Part shown: positions 35,066 through 46,169 of the stretch, piece after piece
Layout of the letters: each line of letters starts with the position of its first letter
Numbering within the stretch: the stretch's first letter is position 1
Source of the DNA: Limnanthes douglasii subsp. nivea
Taxonomy: Eukaryota; Streptophyta; Magnoliopsida; Brassicales; Limnanthaceae
Direction: 5' to 3'
NCBI GenBank assembly: GCA_036936605.1
Contig: JAUPFV010000005.1
Span: 4,267,670 to 4,331,669, forward strand
DNA: 64,000 bases
Notes under the pieces: generated by a model
Seen by the model: only the letters and a program-made list of their open reading frames with translations
What the model was told of the DNA's origin: nothing
Database searches by the model: none
Position numbers and translations under genes: made by a program

Positions 35066-35560
35066 AACTTTTTAAGCCCCGATAGTACGGTCGCGGACTG
35101 TGTGGTATACAATTTTATTATATTTGTAGTTTTTTTAAAAAGAATTAACAATTTAGCTTTTCTTACCTTACTCAACATTGATTTTTTAGCCTTGTTAGCA
35201 ACTTCAATTTCAACTTTGAGTACAATAATTTTTCATTTTCATTTAGGTTTTTGAGGTTTTAAGTTGAGAAATTTGGTCGTCTTTTAATTTGAAGTTATTT
35301 TCAAGACTTAGTTTATCCCATGACCATCGGCTTTTAATTATAACGGCGTCTCGATCGTTTAACTTTTGTTGTAATTACATCAATCTTTCACAAAATTGAA
35401 TCGAAAGATTGATGTAATATTTAAAAGCTTCATTTTATCACAAATGAATTGTTTGATGGCAAGAATGATAGAGTTGAAGAAGATCAATAAGAATACTTTA
35501 TCAATAAACATAAATTAGTTTTAAAATGAAAAGATATTAAAAATAGGTTATAAAATATTG
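35066..35560. repeat. ~495-bp dispersed repeat with perfect hairpin, copy 2
   Basis: Near-identical to 22158-22655, same start and end points. The 16-bp stem is perfect here too (35374-35389 with 35403-35418), although the loop differs. Confidence 0.75.
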
Positions 35561-36819
35561 TATCCTCATTTGAAGCTTAATTTGACGATGCACAAGGTTA
35601 GTGTTGGAGATATTTGCGGATACAAAATGATGGGTAATTATTTACGGATATGTCAAAGCCAAGTCTACTATAATAACATTTAATGAACACACTTTTTGTT
35701 ATTTATTTCCTTTCAAATTTGCAATAAATGTTGTTGATTCAAGATTCCAATTGATGGTAACATAGATAAATTTATTTTTCAAACATGGTCTGACGATGGA
35801 AGTGTAACTATGCTTTTGTGATTGAGAGAGGTAAAATAGTAGAAAGGATATATAGAAACTTTGATTAGTGAGTATTCACACATAATACTGTAAGATTTGA
35901 ATGGTTTCTCTAGTAACACAAATGTTATAACAATGTTGGTAATCGTTTGTGAGTTATTTGGAGTAAATTGGTTTGGGAATACTTTGCCGTGTTGGAAGAA
36001 GTTTTGTATTTTAGGATGAATGGGGATCTGGTGTCTCACTCAATTTCTCTATACAAGAAAAATACTTCATCATCGATGGTATGATAGGGGGATATCTATT
36101 TTTGATGGGATGCAAATTTTAATGTTATATAGAATATCCCATTTTAATCGAATTTATTCTTCTTCTTCTATTTTATCCTTAACATAAATAAAAGAAATTA
36201 TGGGACAACTGTTAGTAAAAAAACTCAATGTCATTCTCTTTAGGTTGATTGGAAGAAGAGGCAATACCATGTGTAGTAAGGTTTTGGGGAGAAATAGAGT
36301 TTTTTTATTTTAGAATTTTTTAGATCTTAAAATTATCAAGAGATAGTGATGTGAGGTCAATTTCTAATGCATCAATGTTTTCTCTACTAATCCATAAGGA
36401 AGATGATAAATTTTCTGAGCTACTAGTGTTTAATGAACTACTACCGGATAAACTTATACTTGAGGAATTAGTGTCATCTTGGTCATTTTGATAATTTATT
36501 ATATTAAAGTCACAAATTGATTCTCTAGGCATTGACATGCTACATGATGAATGCATATTAAAATATACACAATCTATGATGGTATGGGAAATCGTCACTT
36601 ATATCTAAATATTTTAATAATATTAATCAAGTCAATTGAATTAAGAAGTAAATATCTCACATAAACAAAAACAACAGATATAGTACTCAGTGATAAAGTT
36701 ACGTCATATAGGTTAAGTAAACAAATTTAGAGAGAATAACTAGAGATAAAATTTACGAAGAATATGATATTCTGAAAATGAAACAAAAGATGGTGATATT
36801 TACTAATAGAGGACTAGTG
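35561..36819. other. AT-rich interval, no recognised gene
   Basis: Probably remains of gypsy-X between protease and LTR. One 92-residue Ser-rich minus-strand ORF (36320-36598) has no motif I recognise and is not supported by any paralogue. Confidence 0.5.
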
Positions 36820-37250
36820 TAACAGACTGAAAGAAGGTATCGATAAAAGAGTTAGCTAATAGCATCGACAAAAGGATGAAGTCATATAGTAAGATGGAAG
36901 CATCGATAAGATATATATTGATAAGAAATTGACCTTAAAAGTAATATTCAAACGAAGATGGAAAGAACTTAAAGGAAGTAGAAGATTTGAGACAGGTGTA
37001 TGCCTTACTAAAATATCTATGGTAGTTAAGGGGTAAAATAGTCATATTTTGTAATAAATGAGTGACATGTGCCTAATAAGATACACGTGTCATCCATCTT
37101 GAATAATTTAGAAACATGATAAATATATATACGAGGTCCCATAATTGTAAAAATAGTTGATTCTTTGATTAATAATACTATCTTTATAATCGTTATCGTT
37201 TATCTCTAGTCTTCTCTTTTTGGAAAAACACTAAGGAAAAAATTTCATCA
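36820..37250 (+). repeat. LTR-like repeat of gypsy-X (3' side)
   Basis: Similar over its length to 46170-46600, including AAAGTCATATAGTAAGAT, a TATATATA box and TTGATTAATAATACTA. It follows the gypsy-X coding relic here and precedes the gypsy-Y gag there, as expected for LTRs. Exact ends not determined. Confidence 0.55.
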
Positions 37251-37559
37251 TCAAGTCCTTGCATGAGAATTAATTAATGTATTGCATGAATTTGACATGA
37301 ACTTTTGCAGTTTTAAAATGCATTTTTCCATTGACAAATTATTTTGTCGACAAAGTGCTCTCCGTCGTCAAGTTAAAGGTTTACAAAATTTGGTAAGTTT
37401 TATATCGATTCTCTTCACCTTCATCATTGTCTTCTATAATGATGGTGGACCTTTGGGCTTAAAATAGAATAATGATGGTTCACTCTTTCTAAGAAAATAT
37501 ATATTTCCTTATATAGTGATTATAGTAAAGCTTTGGGCCTACAGTTAGTCCATTTTTGG

Positions 37560-38130
37560 CTATTACACTCTATTAATTCATTAACATAAACAATCAAGAC
37601 TCAATAGCACAAATTGCTAAGGTATTTGGATTGCCTTTATCAATTTGGGTTCTAACAAAAAAATGAGCAAACTTTAACTAGTGTAAACCTTGGCTCATAA
37701 TAGATGTTTTAGATCCTATTCCTCAAAAACTCCAGATAAGTAGTTTTGACATGATATCATTTACAATGATATGCCATCATACTTCCACTATTGTAAACAT
37801 TTAGGTCATAAAGATACTACTCGTAATAAGGGTCAAAATAATAAAGTGAGTTCTACTGACATTGAAAATCAGCTATCTTCCGAGTCAATTAAAACCTCAA
37901 ACAAGTTCCCAGTTCTCTAAAAGGAAAATTGGGTCTAAAAAATAAAATTTGTAATTATTAATCCTAAACAAAACCCGTATGTAATTTCTAAATCTCTAAA
38001 GGATCTTGAAAAAATAGAAAGCATTGGTAACTTACAATCTGAAAACACTCACTTTTCTAAAATAACATCTCCAAATCAAGGCTTAAACAATAATCCCAGT
38101 CAAAATTCAAATGAAAAATAGAGACTACTA
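37560..38130 (+). pseudogene. LINE ORF1 relic (zinc-knuckle protein)
   Basis: Reads IAKVFGLPLSIWVLTKK, LDPIPQKLQISSFDM, then in another frame MPSYFHYCKHLGHKDTT, the pattern of the conserved domain plus CCHC knuckle in plant L1 ORF1 proteins. The final Cys is lost. Stops and frameshifts throughout. No RT follows. Confidence 0.5.
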
Positions 38131-38991
38131 AAACACTCGTGGAATTGGGAATAAAAGAACAATATGCATAATTAAATCAATAGTTAAAATTGAAAAAACA
38201 GTGTTATAATCTTTCTTGAAAGTCTCAATGTTGGATATCTTAGACTTGTAAACTGACTGCTTTAATCAATATAGGTTTCATTTTCCGAAACTATAAAGAT
38301 TATATTAATCCTCCAAAGCCAAGGATATCCCTGACCCAATTTTTTTTCTAACGCTGCAAGTTTCAATACATTGTATACAAAGGAAGAAGTGAACATAAAA
38401 AAATAAGTAAAGATAACAAGATTCCGTTGAAGCTCAAATCAAATAAGCCTAAATCGAAGGTCCAATGAGGATGATTCAAAGAAGCTATGACCAACTTTGG
38501 ATGCACACTAAGCTGCCCTATCAAAGATAGGGCTAATGGATCATTTGGAAATTGATTCGTTAAGTATTCCAATTACTTAAGTGGCAGCAAAAAGCTTTAG
38601 CTACATCGTGTTCTTAGTCAGTTATCATTGGCCCTAAAACATTATATAAATTATCAGCTTGAGATAAATCATATCCAGTCTTTACTTGTTATTAATAGAA
38701 GTTGTTTGATAAAAAAATATTAATTTATAATATATTTTAATAACAATAAAATATATTTTTATTCATTTATTAATTGAGATAAATAAATAATTACTACACA
38801 CTTATATGTATTTATTTGAAAATAGAATTAATATATAAATTATTTAAATTAAAAGTTACTAATACCACTAAACAATATTTTTTTAACAATTAGAAAACAG
38901 TGGCCTTAAAATATACATTTATTTGATATTTTTATGCTTATTTATGATCGATTAAAAGGTGGAGTGCTCCTTAAAAATATAAAAACTAAAC
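38131..38991. other. AT-rich interval, nothing recognised
   Basis: No domain, repeat or RNA gene is evident; the short ORF at 38363-38572 has no support. Confidence 0.5.
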
Positions 38992-39228
38992 TGTTAGGGT
39001 GGCGATCAAAGTCCCACATCCCACATCGGTTAGACATGGGAAGGATCAGTGGTATATAAGTGAGAACATATCTCAACTAATATAAGGCCTTTTGGAAGTT
39101 GACTAAAACCAAAGCCGTGCGGGCCTTCGGGCGCCAAAGCGGACAATCTCAAACTAGTATTAAGATCGTGTTGTTATTACTTATATACGGAGGCGGAATA
39201 TATGGACCTAGCCCCCATAATCCCAACA
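38992..39228 (+). repeat. 237-bp solo LTR, copy 1
   Basis: TGTTAGGGTGGCGATC to ATCCCAACA, flanked by a perfect 5-bp duplication TAAAC (38987-38991, 39229-39233). The copy at 61720-61956 is the same length in the other orientation. No coding capacity. The perfect duplication shows a clean integration followed by LTR-LTR recombination. Confidence 0.88.
39018..39059 (+). promoter_or_regulatory. USE-like element and TATA box in solo LTR copy 1
   Basis: ATCCCACATCG (39018-39028) matches the plant snRNA upstream sequence element RTCCCACATCG exactly. TATATAA is at 39053-39059, 24 bp downstream. Confidence 0.55.
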
Positions 39229-39233
39229 TAAAC

Positions 39234-39479
39234 TAATATTTTTTATATATATTTTAAAATAATTTAATTTATTTATTTATTATTTAAAATATAACTATTT
39301 TCCATAAGATCCTAAATACTATCTTGTATGGAATAATTATATATGTATATATTTTTATAATTTTTAAAAGTTCATATATTTGGAAATGTAGTTTGAAAAA
39401 TAAATTCAAAAATATAGTTAATTTTGATCTTTAACACGAACAAAACTAGATCCATTAATGATATATATTTTTTTAATTG
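39234..39479. other. AT-rich interval, nothing recognised
   Basis: Only AT-rich low-complexity sequence between the solo LTR and the purine-rich repeat. Confidence 0.5.
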
Positions 39480-41040
39480 TTTGTGAGAGACGCACAAATG
39501 ATAGATGATATACGCAGAGACGAGAGACCACTAATTGCGGGACGAGAGACCGATATTTTCTTGAATGAAATACCGATATTTGCGGGATTAGAAGTCGATA
39601 GACGAGCGCCGGAGAGATGAAAGACTAGTAGTTGTGAAAAGACAGACTGATAGACAAGAGACGCAAAGACGAAAAACCGAGAGTTGTTGGATGAGAGAAC
39701 GATAAATACAGAACGAGAGACACTAGATGAAAGACGAGAGTTCCTGAATGAAAGACCGATAGTTGCAGAACGAGAAATGACAAATAAAAGATGAAAGATT
39801 TAGAATTGATGGACGAGAAATTGGTAGTTGTGGAACGAGAGACCAAGACGCAAAGACGAGACACTGATTGGTGCAACACGTGAGATGAAAGACGATAGAC
39901 AAAGAATTGCGAGACAAATATAAAATTTAATATCTAAATAGATGCGAGACAAAAAAAACTAGATGTGAAACCGGAGTTAACTAGGTTTGTTATTTTTTTG
40001 GATAACATCTAAATCATTTAGTTTATAATAGATTAGAAACAAGATTTAAATAGAAATATATTATATCAACTATCTCAATTTTTTATTTAGTCATTTGATT
40101 TCAAACTTATCGCTCCGAGTTTTTTTACTTAACAAATTTTATAAAGTTAGACCATAAACTTGTAATATTTAAAAATTAAATTCATACTAAAATTTGTAAA
40201 TTTAGTTTTTGTAAGCGAGTTTTTTAGACATCGTGAACTAAATATATAGATTTTAATGCAAAAACTCAAAAACCATAACTTTGAAGATAAAATAGTAAAT
40301 AAATAAAAGCGCGGCAGTAAAACAATTATTTAGCAACTAACTTATACCTTAAAACCAGTATGATAGTCGAAAGAATATTTACCAACTTTGCTTACTTGAC
40401 TTGCACTATTAATTGACACGTTAGAAGATGCGTCAAATATTAGTGCAAGCCACGTGTCCTTACTCCGTAAACATCAAAGTAAACCAGTTGCATGTATAAA
40501 AATGTAGTAACGGAGTACGCTGACCAGTGTTCCTGTACAATGACCGATAGTTGCTGATAGTTACCAAACGAGAGACGACAGATGAAAAACGAGAGTTCTT
40601 GTATGAAAGACCGATAGTTGTAGAACAAGAAATGATAGACGATAGACGAACGACTAAGAATTGATGGACGGGGGATTGGTAATTATGGAACGGGAGAGCG
40701 AGATGAGAGACAAAGAAACGAGAGACTGATGGATACAACACGACAGATTAAAAAATTACGAAACCAATCTAAAACGTATCTCTAAATGATACTCCCTCCG
40801 TCCCAAAATACTTGTCGTTCTAGGAAATATTTTTTGTCCCACAATACAACGGGGGATTGGTAATTAGACTCTTTCTTTTTTCTACTTTTTATGAAAAAGA
40901 GATGTAATTATCACCTTCCTTAAAACCCGTGCATAACCTTAAAACGATATGTATTTTGGGACGGAGGGAGTAGATGCGGACCAAAAACTCTACAGTTAAC
41001 TAGGTTTGTGACTTTTTGGATAGCATCTTAATTATTTACT
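39480..41040. repeat. Duplicated purine-rich repeat region (GACGAGAGACCGATAGTTG type)
   Basis: 39480-39990 and 40520-41040 consist of degenerate short units around GACGAGAGAC and CGATAGTTG, with a shared sequence order (GAATTGATGGACG, then AACTAGGTTTGT at the end). The second block carries a MITE absent from the first. 40000-40520 between them is plain AT-rich DNA. ORFs on the minus strand here are composition artefacts. Confidence 0.75.
40792..40970. mobile_element. Stowaway-type MITE (179 bp)
   Basis: Terminal inverted repeats CTCCCTCCGTCCCAAAATA and its complement, flanked by TA (40790-40791, 40971-40972). These are typical of Tc1/mariner-related Stowaway MITEs. The first purine-rich block shows the empty TA site (CTAAATAGATGCG, about 39935). 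Confidence 0.93.
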
Positions 41041-41234
41041 GGATAATAAATTAAAGCATATATTGGATATATATATATTTATATACTTGGCTCAAGTTTC
41101 ATAAAATCACTTAAAGAGAAGCTCAAGCGTCAGGTCAAAAGGCTTTTGACAGCATCAGTAGAGGAAAATGGTTTCCCCTTTTCGCCAAATTACATGTGCT
41201 CACATCGCCAAACAACAAATCTTGGCTTTTTCGG

Positions 41235-42175
41235 TCAACGTTTTCCTGATCGTAACAAGTGTGGCCGTTTAAATACACCAATGGATGCATGAACAAGGGA
41301 TTTAATTTCAAATCTTATACTTTCACGAATGAATCCATCAAACAGGAAGAACTCAAATTTTGGAGCCCTAATATTAAAAAATTCATAAACACCATCCATT
41401 TTTCCCAAACTCAAATATTTCAGCAGACGACATTTGCATGTTAGAATAGCAAAACCGACATCTCCTAAAGTCACACCATATAGTTCAAGGTTGATAATGC
41501 TATTGAACCCAATAAATTCACGAAGAATTACTGTACCACAAAAAACGAAGCTTCAAGCTAACAAGATGTTGAGAATGAGACAAAGCAGAATTCAGCTTAT
41601 ACCAATGAGGCCTCCAAACCTGTACAGTAAATTAAGTGAGGCCTTTCGTCCAAAGATACCGAATCCAATGTTTAATATTCATGAAGGTTTCAGTTTTGTA
41701 AACAGAACGAGTAAATGAACGTATTGATCCGGTATTGATCCGGAATTGTGGATAAGAATCTGATTGACAAGGTTTACAGATTGTTGTATATAAAGGTGGC
41801 AGCATTGGTCGTGCTGGTGTCATGTCCTAAGGTTTGTTTATCTCTCTACCCATATAAATTTCTTCTTAATCATTAAATTCGTACAACTTTTGATAAAAAC
41901 AACAATCATTCGGTTGGTCCTTCAAATATTAATAAATAGTCAATGAGAGCCACTTAACCTCCATTTCTTAGATAGAATATTTGTTCTTGCTGGTGCATCA
42001 ATCAGAAGTCTAGAGAGGATAATGTCTCTTATATCAGCGGGTAAGTTGCTAACAAAACCTCAAACACAGTCGCCATAAGACTATATTTCAATAAAATATA
42101 TGTATTAAAACACAACCGCATAAACGCAACAAACAGAACATTACCTGAATGCTTAACCATGAGTACTCTTTTCTC
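41235..42175 (-). pseudogene. F-box/LRR gene relic III
   Basis: From about 42030 downwards: SRLLIDAPARTNILSKKWR (F-box end), an interruption of about 170 bp, IHNSGSI..., then from 41474 TLGDVGFAILTCKCRLLKYL, SLGKMDGVYEFFNIRAPKF and LVHASIGVF (LRR region). Homologous to relics I and II. Frameshifts prevent a product. Its upstream sequence (TGAATGCTTAACCATGAGTA) runs directly into a copia gag fragment. Confidence 0.7.
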
Positions 42176-42204
42176 TACCCTTTACATAAAGTTTTTTTAC
42201 TTAA

Positions 42205-42834
42205 TTAGGCTTTTAGGTCCTTTTCTTTCTTCCTTGCATTGTTCTCTGTTTGGCCCCGAAGCCTCTCTTCATGTGCTTTTAGAGACCCAACTGTCTCTTC
42301 AACTGACATCACATCTACGTATCCAAACTGCTCTATTGCTGAAGTGATTTGTAAGAACTTGGAAGGTATTGCTCTAAGTAGGTTTTTCACGACATAGGTC
42401 TCTTCAATGGTTTCTCCCAAGACACAAATATTAGTCATCAACCCATTTAATCTCATAGAGAAGTCATCAATCATCTCTGTATCCCTCATGTTCAGATTCT
42501 CAAACTCTACTTTTAGTGTCTCTACTCTTGCTTTCTTGAGACACTCTGCTCCAAAACACATTGTTTCTATCGCTGTCCATGCATCCTTCGTTCTTTTCTT
42601 GTCTGCCAGCGATAGTAGAATGTCTTCAGAGATAGCCTGGAATATTGCATCCATTGCCACCTTATCTGTTTTTCCGTAAACCTTTGCATCTGGGTCAATA
42701 GGGTCAATTGCTCCCCAGATCCCATGAGCTTGCATGAAAACTCTCATCTTTAGTGACCAAGCCGTGTAATTACTCTTCGTTAACATTGGGTAACTTAATC
42801 CCAGTGATCCTTCTTTGTTTTTGGTAGCCTCCAT
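42205..42834 (-). CDS. Copia gag (UBN2/DUF4219 type) of the copia-1 family, isolated
   Basis: ATG at 42834. 210 residues: YPMLTKSNYTAWSLKMRVFM, DAIFQAISEDILLSLADKKR, AWTAIETMCFGAE and FENLNMRDTEMIDDFSMRL are standard copia gag motifs. The frame is intact until a stop at 42205, short of the zinc knuckle, which is present instead in the copia-1 half at 16812. PBS and LTR lie immediately upstream, so the fragment keeps its own promoter side. The break is at the border with F-box relic III. Confidence 0.85.
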   Translation of the reverse strand: MEATKNKEGSLGLSYPMLTKSNYTAWSLKMRVFMQAHGIWGAIDPIDPDAKVYGKTDKVAMDAIFQAISEDILLSLADKKRTKDAWTAIETMCFGAECLKKARVETLKVEFENLNMRDTEMIDDFSMRLNGLMTNICVLGETIEETYVVKNLLRAIPSKFLQITSAIEQFGYVDVMSVEETVGSLKAHEERLRGQTENNARKKEKDLKA

Positions 42835-42847
42835 TGTGATTGCCCTA

Positions 42848-42860
42848 GGCTCTGATACCA
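42848..42860 (-). promoter_or_regulatory. Primer binding site of the copia fragment
   Basis: TGGTATCAGAGCC on the minus strand, two bases from the LTR; initiator-Met tRNA type. Confidence 0.85.
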
Positions 42861-42862
42861 AT

Positions 42863-43109
42863 TGAAGGGAAAAAATCCCAGAGGTAAACAACAATGCAGA
42901 TAACCGTAATAGACAAACTAATATATATTTATAGAGATAAACAAGAAGTGCAGAAATGTTAACTTCATTCCAAATATCAATACATGGGTCTGTTTTGTTA
43001 TATAGAAAAACAGACAAACTGTTCGATCTTATCTAAATAACTACCTTAATAACTGATATTAGACACGTCATAAACTAGACAATACGTATTCAAACCAACT
43101 AGTTTAGAT
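42863..43109 (-). repeat. 5' LTR of the copia-1 family, outer end truncated
   Basis: Aligns to 13211-13469 from TGAAGGGAAAAAATCCC to AACTAGTTTAGAT, then leaves the LTR about 11 bp before its expected end. Confidence 0.85.
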
Positions 43110-43230
43110 GTTAACTGATTTTAAAATCAATCTACTTTAAGTACATATAAAGATTATAAAAATAAAAGTAAGGACTTCATGTGAAATCCGATTATATTTT
43201 GGTTTGGACATTTAAATATTATAAAGATTT

Positions 43231-44176
43231 GATTTTGGACATTTATAAACAAAATGAATTCCACAATCTCTTCAAATGAAAATAAAAGTTAATGCTAACA
43301 TTGAAAATAGTATCAACTATAAAGGTTTGATTTTAACATTTTAAAGCAAAATAGATCCACAATATTTTTAAATTATCTTTTATTTTGACATTAATATTTA
43401 GTTTTAAATAACCAAAATTATCCTCACCATTGATTTATTGCTCATTATCACTTGAGGATTTGTTATAATTGTTTTCGTAAAAAGTTTAGATTCGGTGAAA
43501 GATCACGGATTCCTCATGATTTTTTAAATGTCTTTGATTTTATTGTTTTTTATTCGGATAATGAGCATTTATGACTGATGTTCTAAAATATCTTTTTGTT
43601 ATGCGACTATAAGATTTTTTGTTAGAAAATCTTTGTACAATATGATAAGGAGGTGGCGATCGTTGACCTCTAATTGAGAATTTGAGATATCCTTATTCAC
43701 TACATCGTATTAAGCATCTAACGATGGATTCAAATGAATTCTCATCATTCTAATCAATATTTCACTACTAGATTTGAAGTTGTGTAGATTGATCAAGTGT
43801 TTTTCTTGTCGGAATTTGTTTTCCAGCCATCATCGTCAATCATCGAAGGTGCAAAAATATGTCACCAAAGTTTTTGTTGAATTCAACAACTGTTTTGCAA
43901 AAGTCTCTAGAAACACGTCAAAGTCATTGGAAAGTAATATAAATGGATATGATTTATCATATTCATGCTAAGAGTTTTTATTCGACTATAATGAAGTGGC
44001 AGTACAATCCGACGACAAATAAATTTGTACTTCTACTGGATATGACATTCGGGAATAACCTAAACTTCTTCGTAAAAGTATATAATGAAACAACTTGTGA
44101 GATTCAACTTTTTCATACACATGTACTTGCAATTTCTACTTTAAAAATATTACTAAAAAGAATCACCTAAGAAGAT
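43231..44176 (+). repeat. Tandem unit A (~946 bp)
   Basis: First of three related units; starts GATTTTGGACATTT. It carries two overlapping plus-strand ORFs (43774-43971, FVEFNNCFAKVSRNTSKSLE; 43943-44170, LLLDMTFGNNLNFFVKVYNE) of unknown function. Unit C retains most of the first. Confidence 0.75.
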
Positions 44177-44840
44177 GATTTTGGACATTTTTAAACAAAA
44201 CTAATTCCACAATTTCTCTTCAAATGAAAATAAAAGGTAATGCTAACATTGAAAATAGTATAAACTATAAGGGTTTGATTTTTGACATTTTAAAGGAAAA
44301 TAGATCCATAATATTTTAAAGTTATCTCTTTATTTTGATGTTAATAATTAGTTTTAAATAGCCAAAATTATCCTCACCATTGATTTATTACTCATTATCA
44401 TTTGAGGATTTGTTATGATTGTTTTGCGTAAAAAGTTTAGATTGGGTTAAAAATTAGTTATGGATTCCTCGTGATTTTTCAAATGTCTTTCATTTTATTG
44501 CTTTTTATTCGGATAATGATCATTTATGACCGATGTTTTAAATTATCGTTTTTGGTTATGCGACTGTTGGAGTTTTTGCTAGAAGCACTCTGTACAATAT
44601 GATAATGAGATGGCGATCTTTGACGTCTAATTGAGAATTTGAGAAATCTTTATTCATTACATCGTATAGCCATAAGTTTGTGTGTCATAAGTGTGTGTAC
44701 TATATTCTCTTTAAATATAGTAAGTAAGCATCTAACAATGGATTCAAAGACATTCTCATCAATATTTCACTAATAGATTTGAAGTTGTGTAGATTGATCA
44801 AGTGTTTTTCTTGTCGGGATTTTTTCCAGCCATCACCGCC
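44177..44840 (+). repeat. Tandem unit B, truncated by the SINE
   Basis: Starts GATTTTGGACATTTTT and follows unit A to CCATCACCGCC, where the SINE begins. It has an extra TTTGTGTGTCATAAGTGTGT stretch near 44680, also in unit C. Confidence 0.75.
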
Positions 44841-45034
44841 AAGTTAGTAAGGCATGCTTGTGACTAAAGGTCATGAGTTTTAGTCCCTCTACAGATGCTT
44901 TCTCGGCTGAGCCTGTCACCTTGTGTGGTTTACCTTCTGGCGTTGGTTAGCAGGCTATTACGTCAGATTGAGTGTTTACCTTGTGTGCACTCATTGCACT
45001 CTGAGTAGCGGTTGCGGGTTCACTCCGAAAAAAA
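44841..45034 (+). mobile_element. tRNA-derived SINE (~194 bp)
   Basis: A tRNA-like head with a decayed box A (AGTTAGTAAGGC) and box B (GAGTTTTAGTCCC), the body CCTTGTGTGGTTTACC and AGCAGGCTATTACG, and the 3' block GTAGCGGTTGCGGGTTCACT ending in an A-run. This is the layout of widespread eudicot SINEs. No clear target duplication: it bridges truncated unit B and unit C. Confidence 0.78.
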
Positions 45035-45982
45035 GGCAATGCTAACATTGAAAAAAATATAAACTATAAAGGTTTGAGTTTGGATATTTTTAAGCAAAAT
45101 AGATACATAATATTTTTAAATTATCTCTTTATTTTGACATTAATAATTAGTTTTAAATAGCCAAAATTATCCTCACCATTGATTTATTGCTCATTATCAC
45201 TTAAAGATTTGTTATAATTATTTTGCGTAAAAAGTTTAGATTCCGTTAAAGATTAGTTATGGATTCTTTATGATTTTTTAAATGTTTCTGATTTTGTTGT
45301 TTTTTATTCAGATAATGATCATTTATGACCGATATTTAAAATATTGTTTTTTGTTATGCGACTGTAAGAGTTTTTGTTAGAAAATCTCTGCACAATATGA
45401 TAAAGAGGTGGCGATCTTTGACGTCTAATTGAGAATTTGAGAAATCCTTATTCACTACATCGTATAGCCATAAGTTTCTGTGCCATAAGTTTGTGTGCTA
45501 TATTCTCCCTACATATATAATTAAGCATCTAACGATGGATTCAACGCCATTCTCATCATTCTCATCAGTATTTCACTAATAGATTTGAAGTTTTGTAGAT
45601 TGATCAACTGTTTTTCTTGTTGGGATTTTTTTAGCCATCACCGCCAATCATCGAAGGTACAAAAATATGTGACCAAAGTTTTTGTTGAATTCAACAACTG
45701 TTTTGCAAAAGTCTCTAGAAACACGTCAACGTCATTGGAAAGTAATGTATCATATTTGTTTTCTCATATTTGTGTTAAGAATTTCTATTCGAGTATAATG
45801 AAGTGACAGTACAATCTTATGGCAAATATATTTTTACTTCTACTAGATATGACATTTGTGAATAACCTAAACTTTTTTGTAAAAGTATATAATGAAACAA
45901 CTTGTCAAATTCAACTTCTTCATACACATGTACTTGCAATTTCCACTTTAAAAATATTACTAAAAAACATCACCTAAGAAGA
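45035..45982 (+). repeat. Tandem unit C
   Basis: Begins within the unit at CAATGCTAACATTG and ends at the same CACCTAAGAAGATGAT as unit A. Carries the ORF 45585-45806 (SSKVQKYVTKVFVEFNNCFA) shared with unit A. Confidence 0.75.
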
Positions 45983-46169
45983 TGATGGTTGAGTACCAAT
46001 GCAAATTCTTTGGAAAGTTAAGAAATAACTCTTAATTTATCTTGATAAGGTCGTATGCCGCTGGAAAATAATTTGTCCTTAATGAGGAACTATAAATTCA
46101 TTTTCACCAAGGTAATGGCATCGGAAAATATCATTATTAAAATAACAAAATAGATAAATGACTAGTGTA

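Noticed and set aside
36320..36598. Ser-rich 92-residue minus-strand gene
   Set aside because: No start context, no homologue in the window and AT-rich flanks typical of decayed element sequence.
38992..39228. Cassandra-type TRIM with an embedded 5S rRNA gene
   Set aside because: Size and CCCACATC motif are reminiscent, but no 5S box A/C sequence is present in either copy.
39625..40741. Several minus-strand ORFs with repeated RSF/LSF patterns
   Set aside because: They arise from the purine-rich repeat composition and have no domain or independent conservation.
42205..42834. Domesticated gag gene
   Set aside because: The frame is open, but PBS and LTR are directly attached and the break coincides with an F-box relic, so a recent truncated copia insertion is simpler.
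44841..45034. tRNA gene
   Set aside because: Boxes A and B are decayed and the sequence continues into a SINE body with an A-tail; no cloverleaf acceptor stem pairs.
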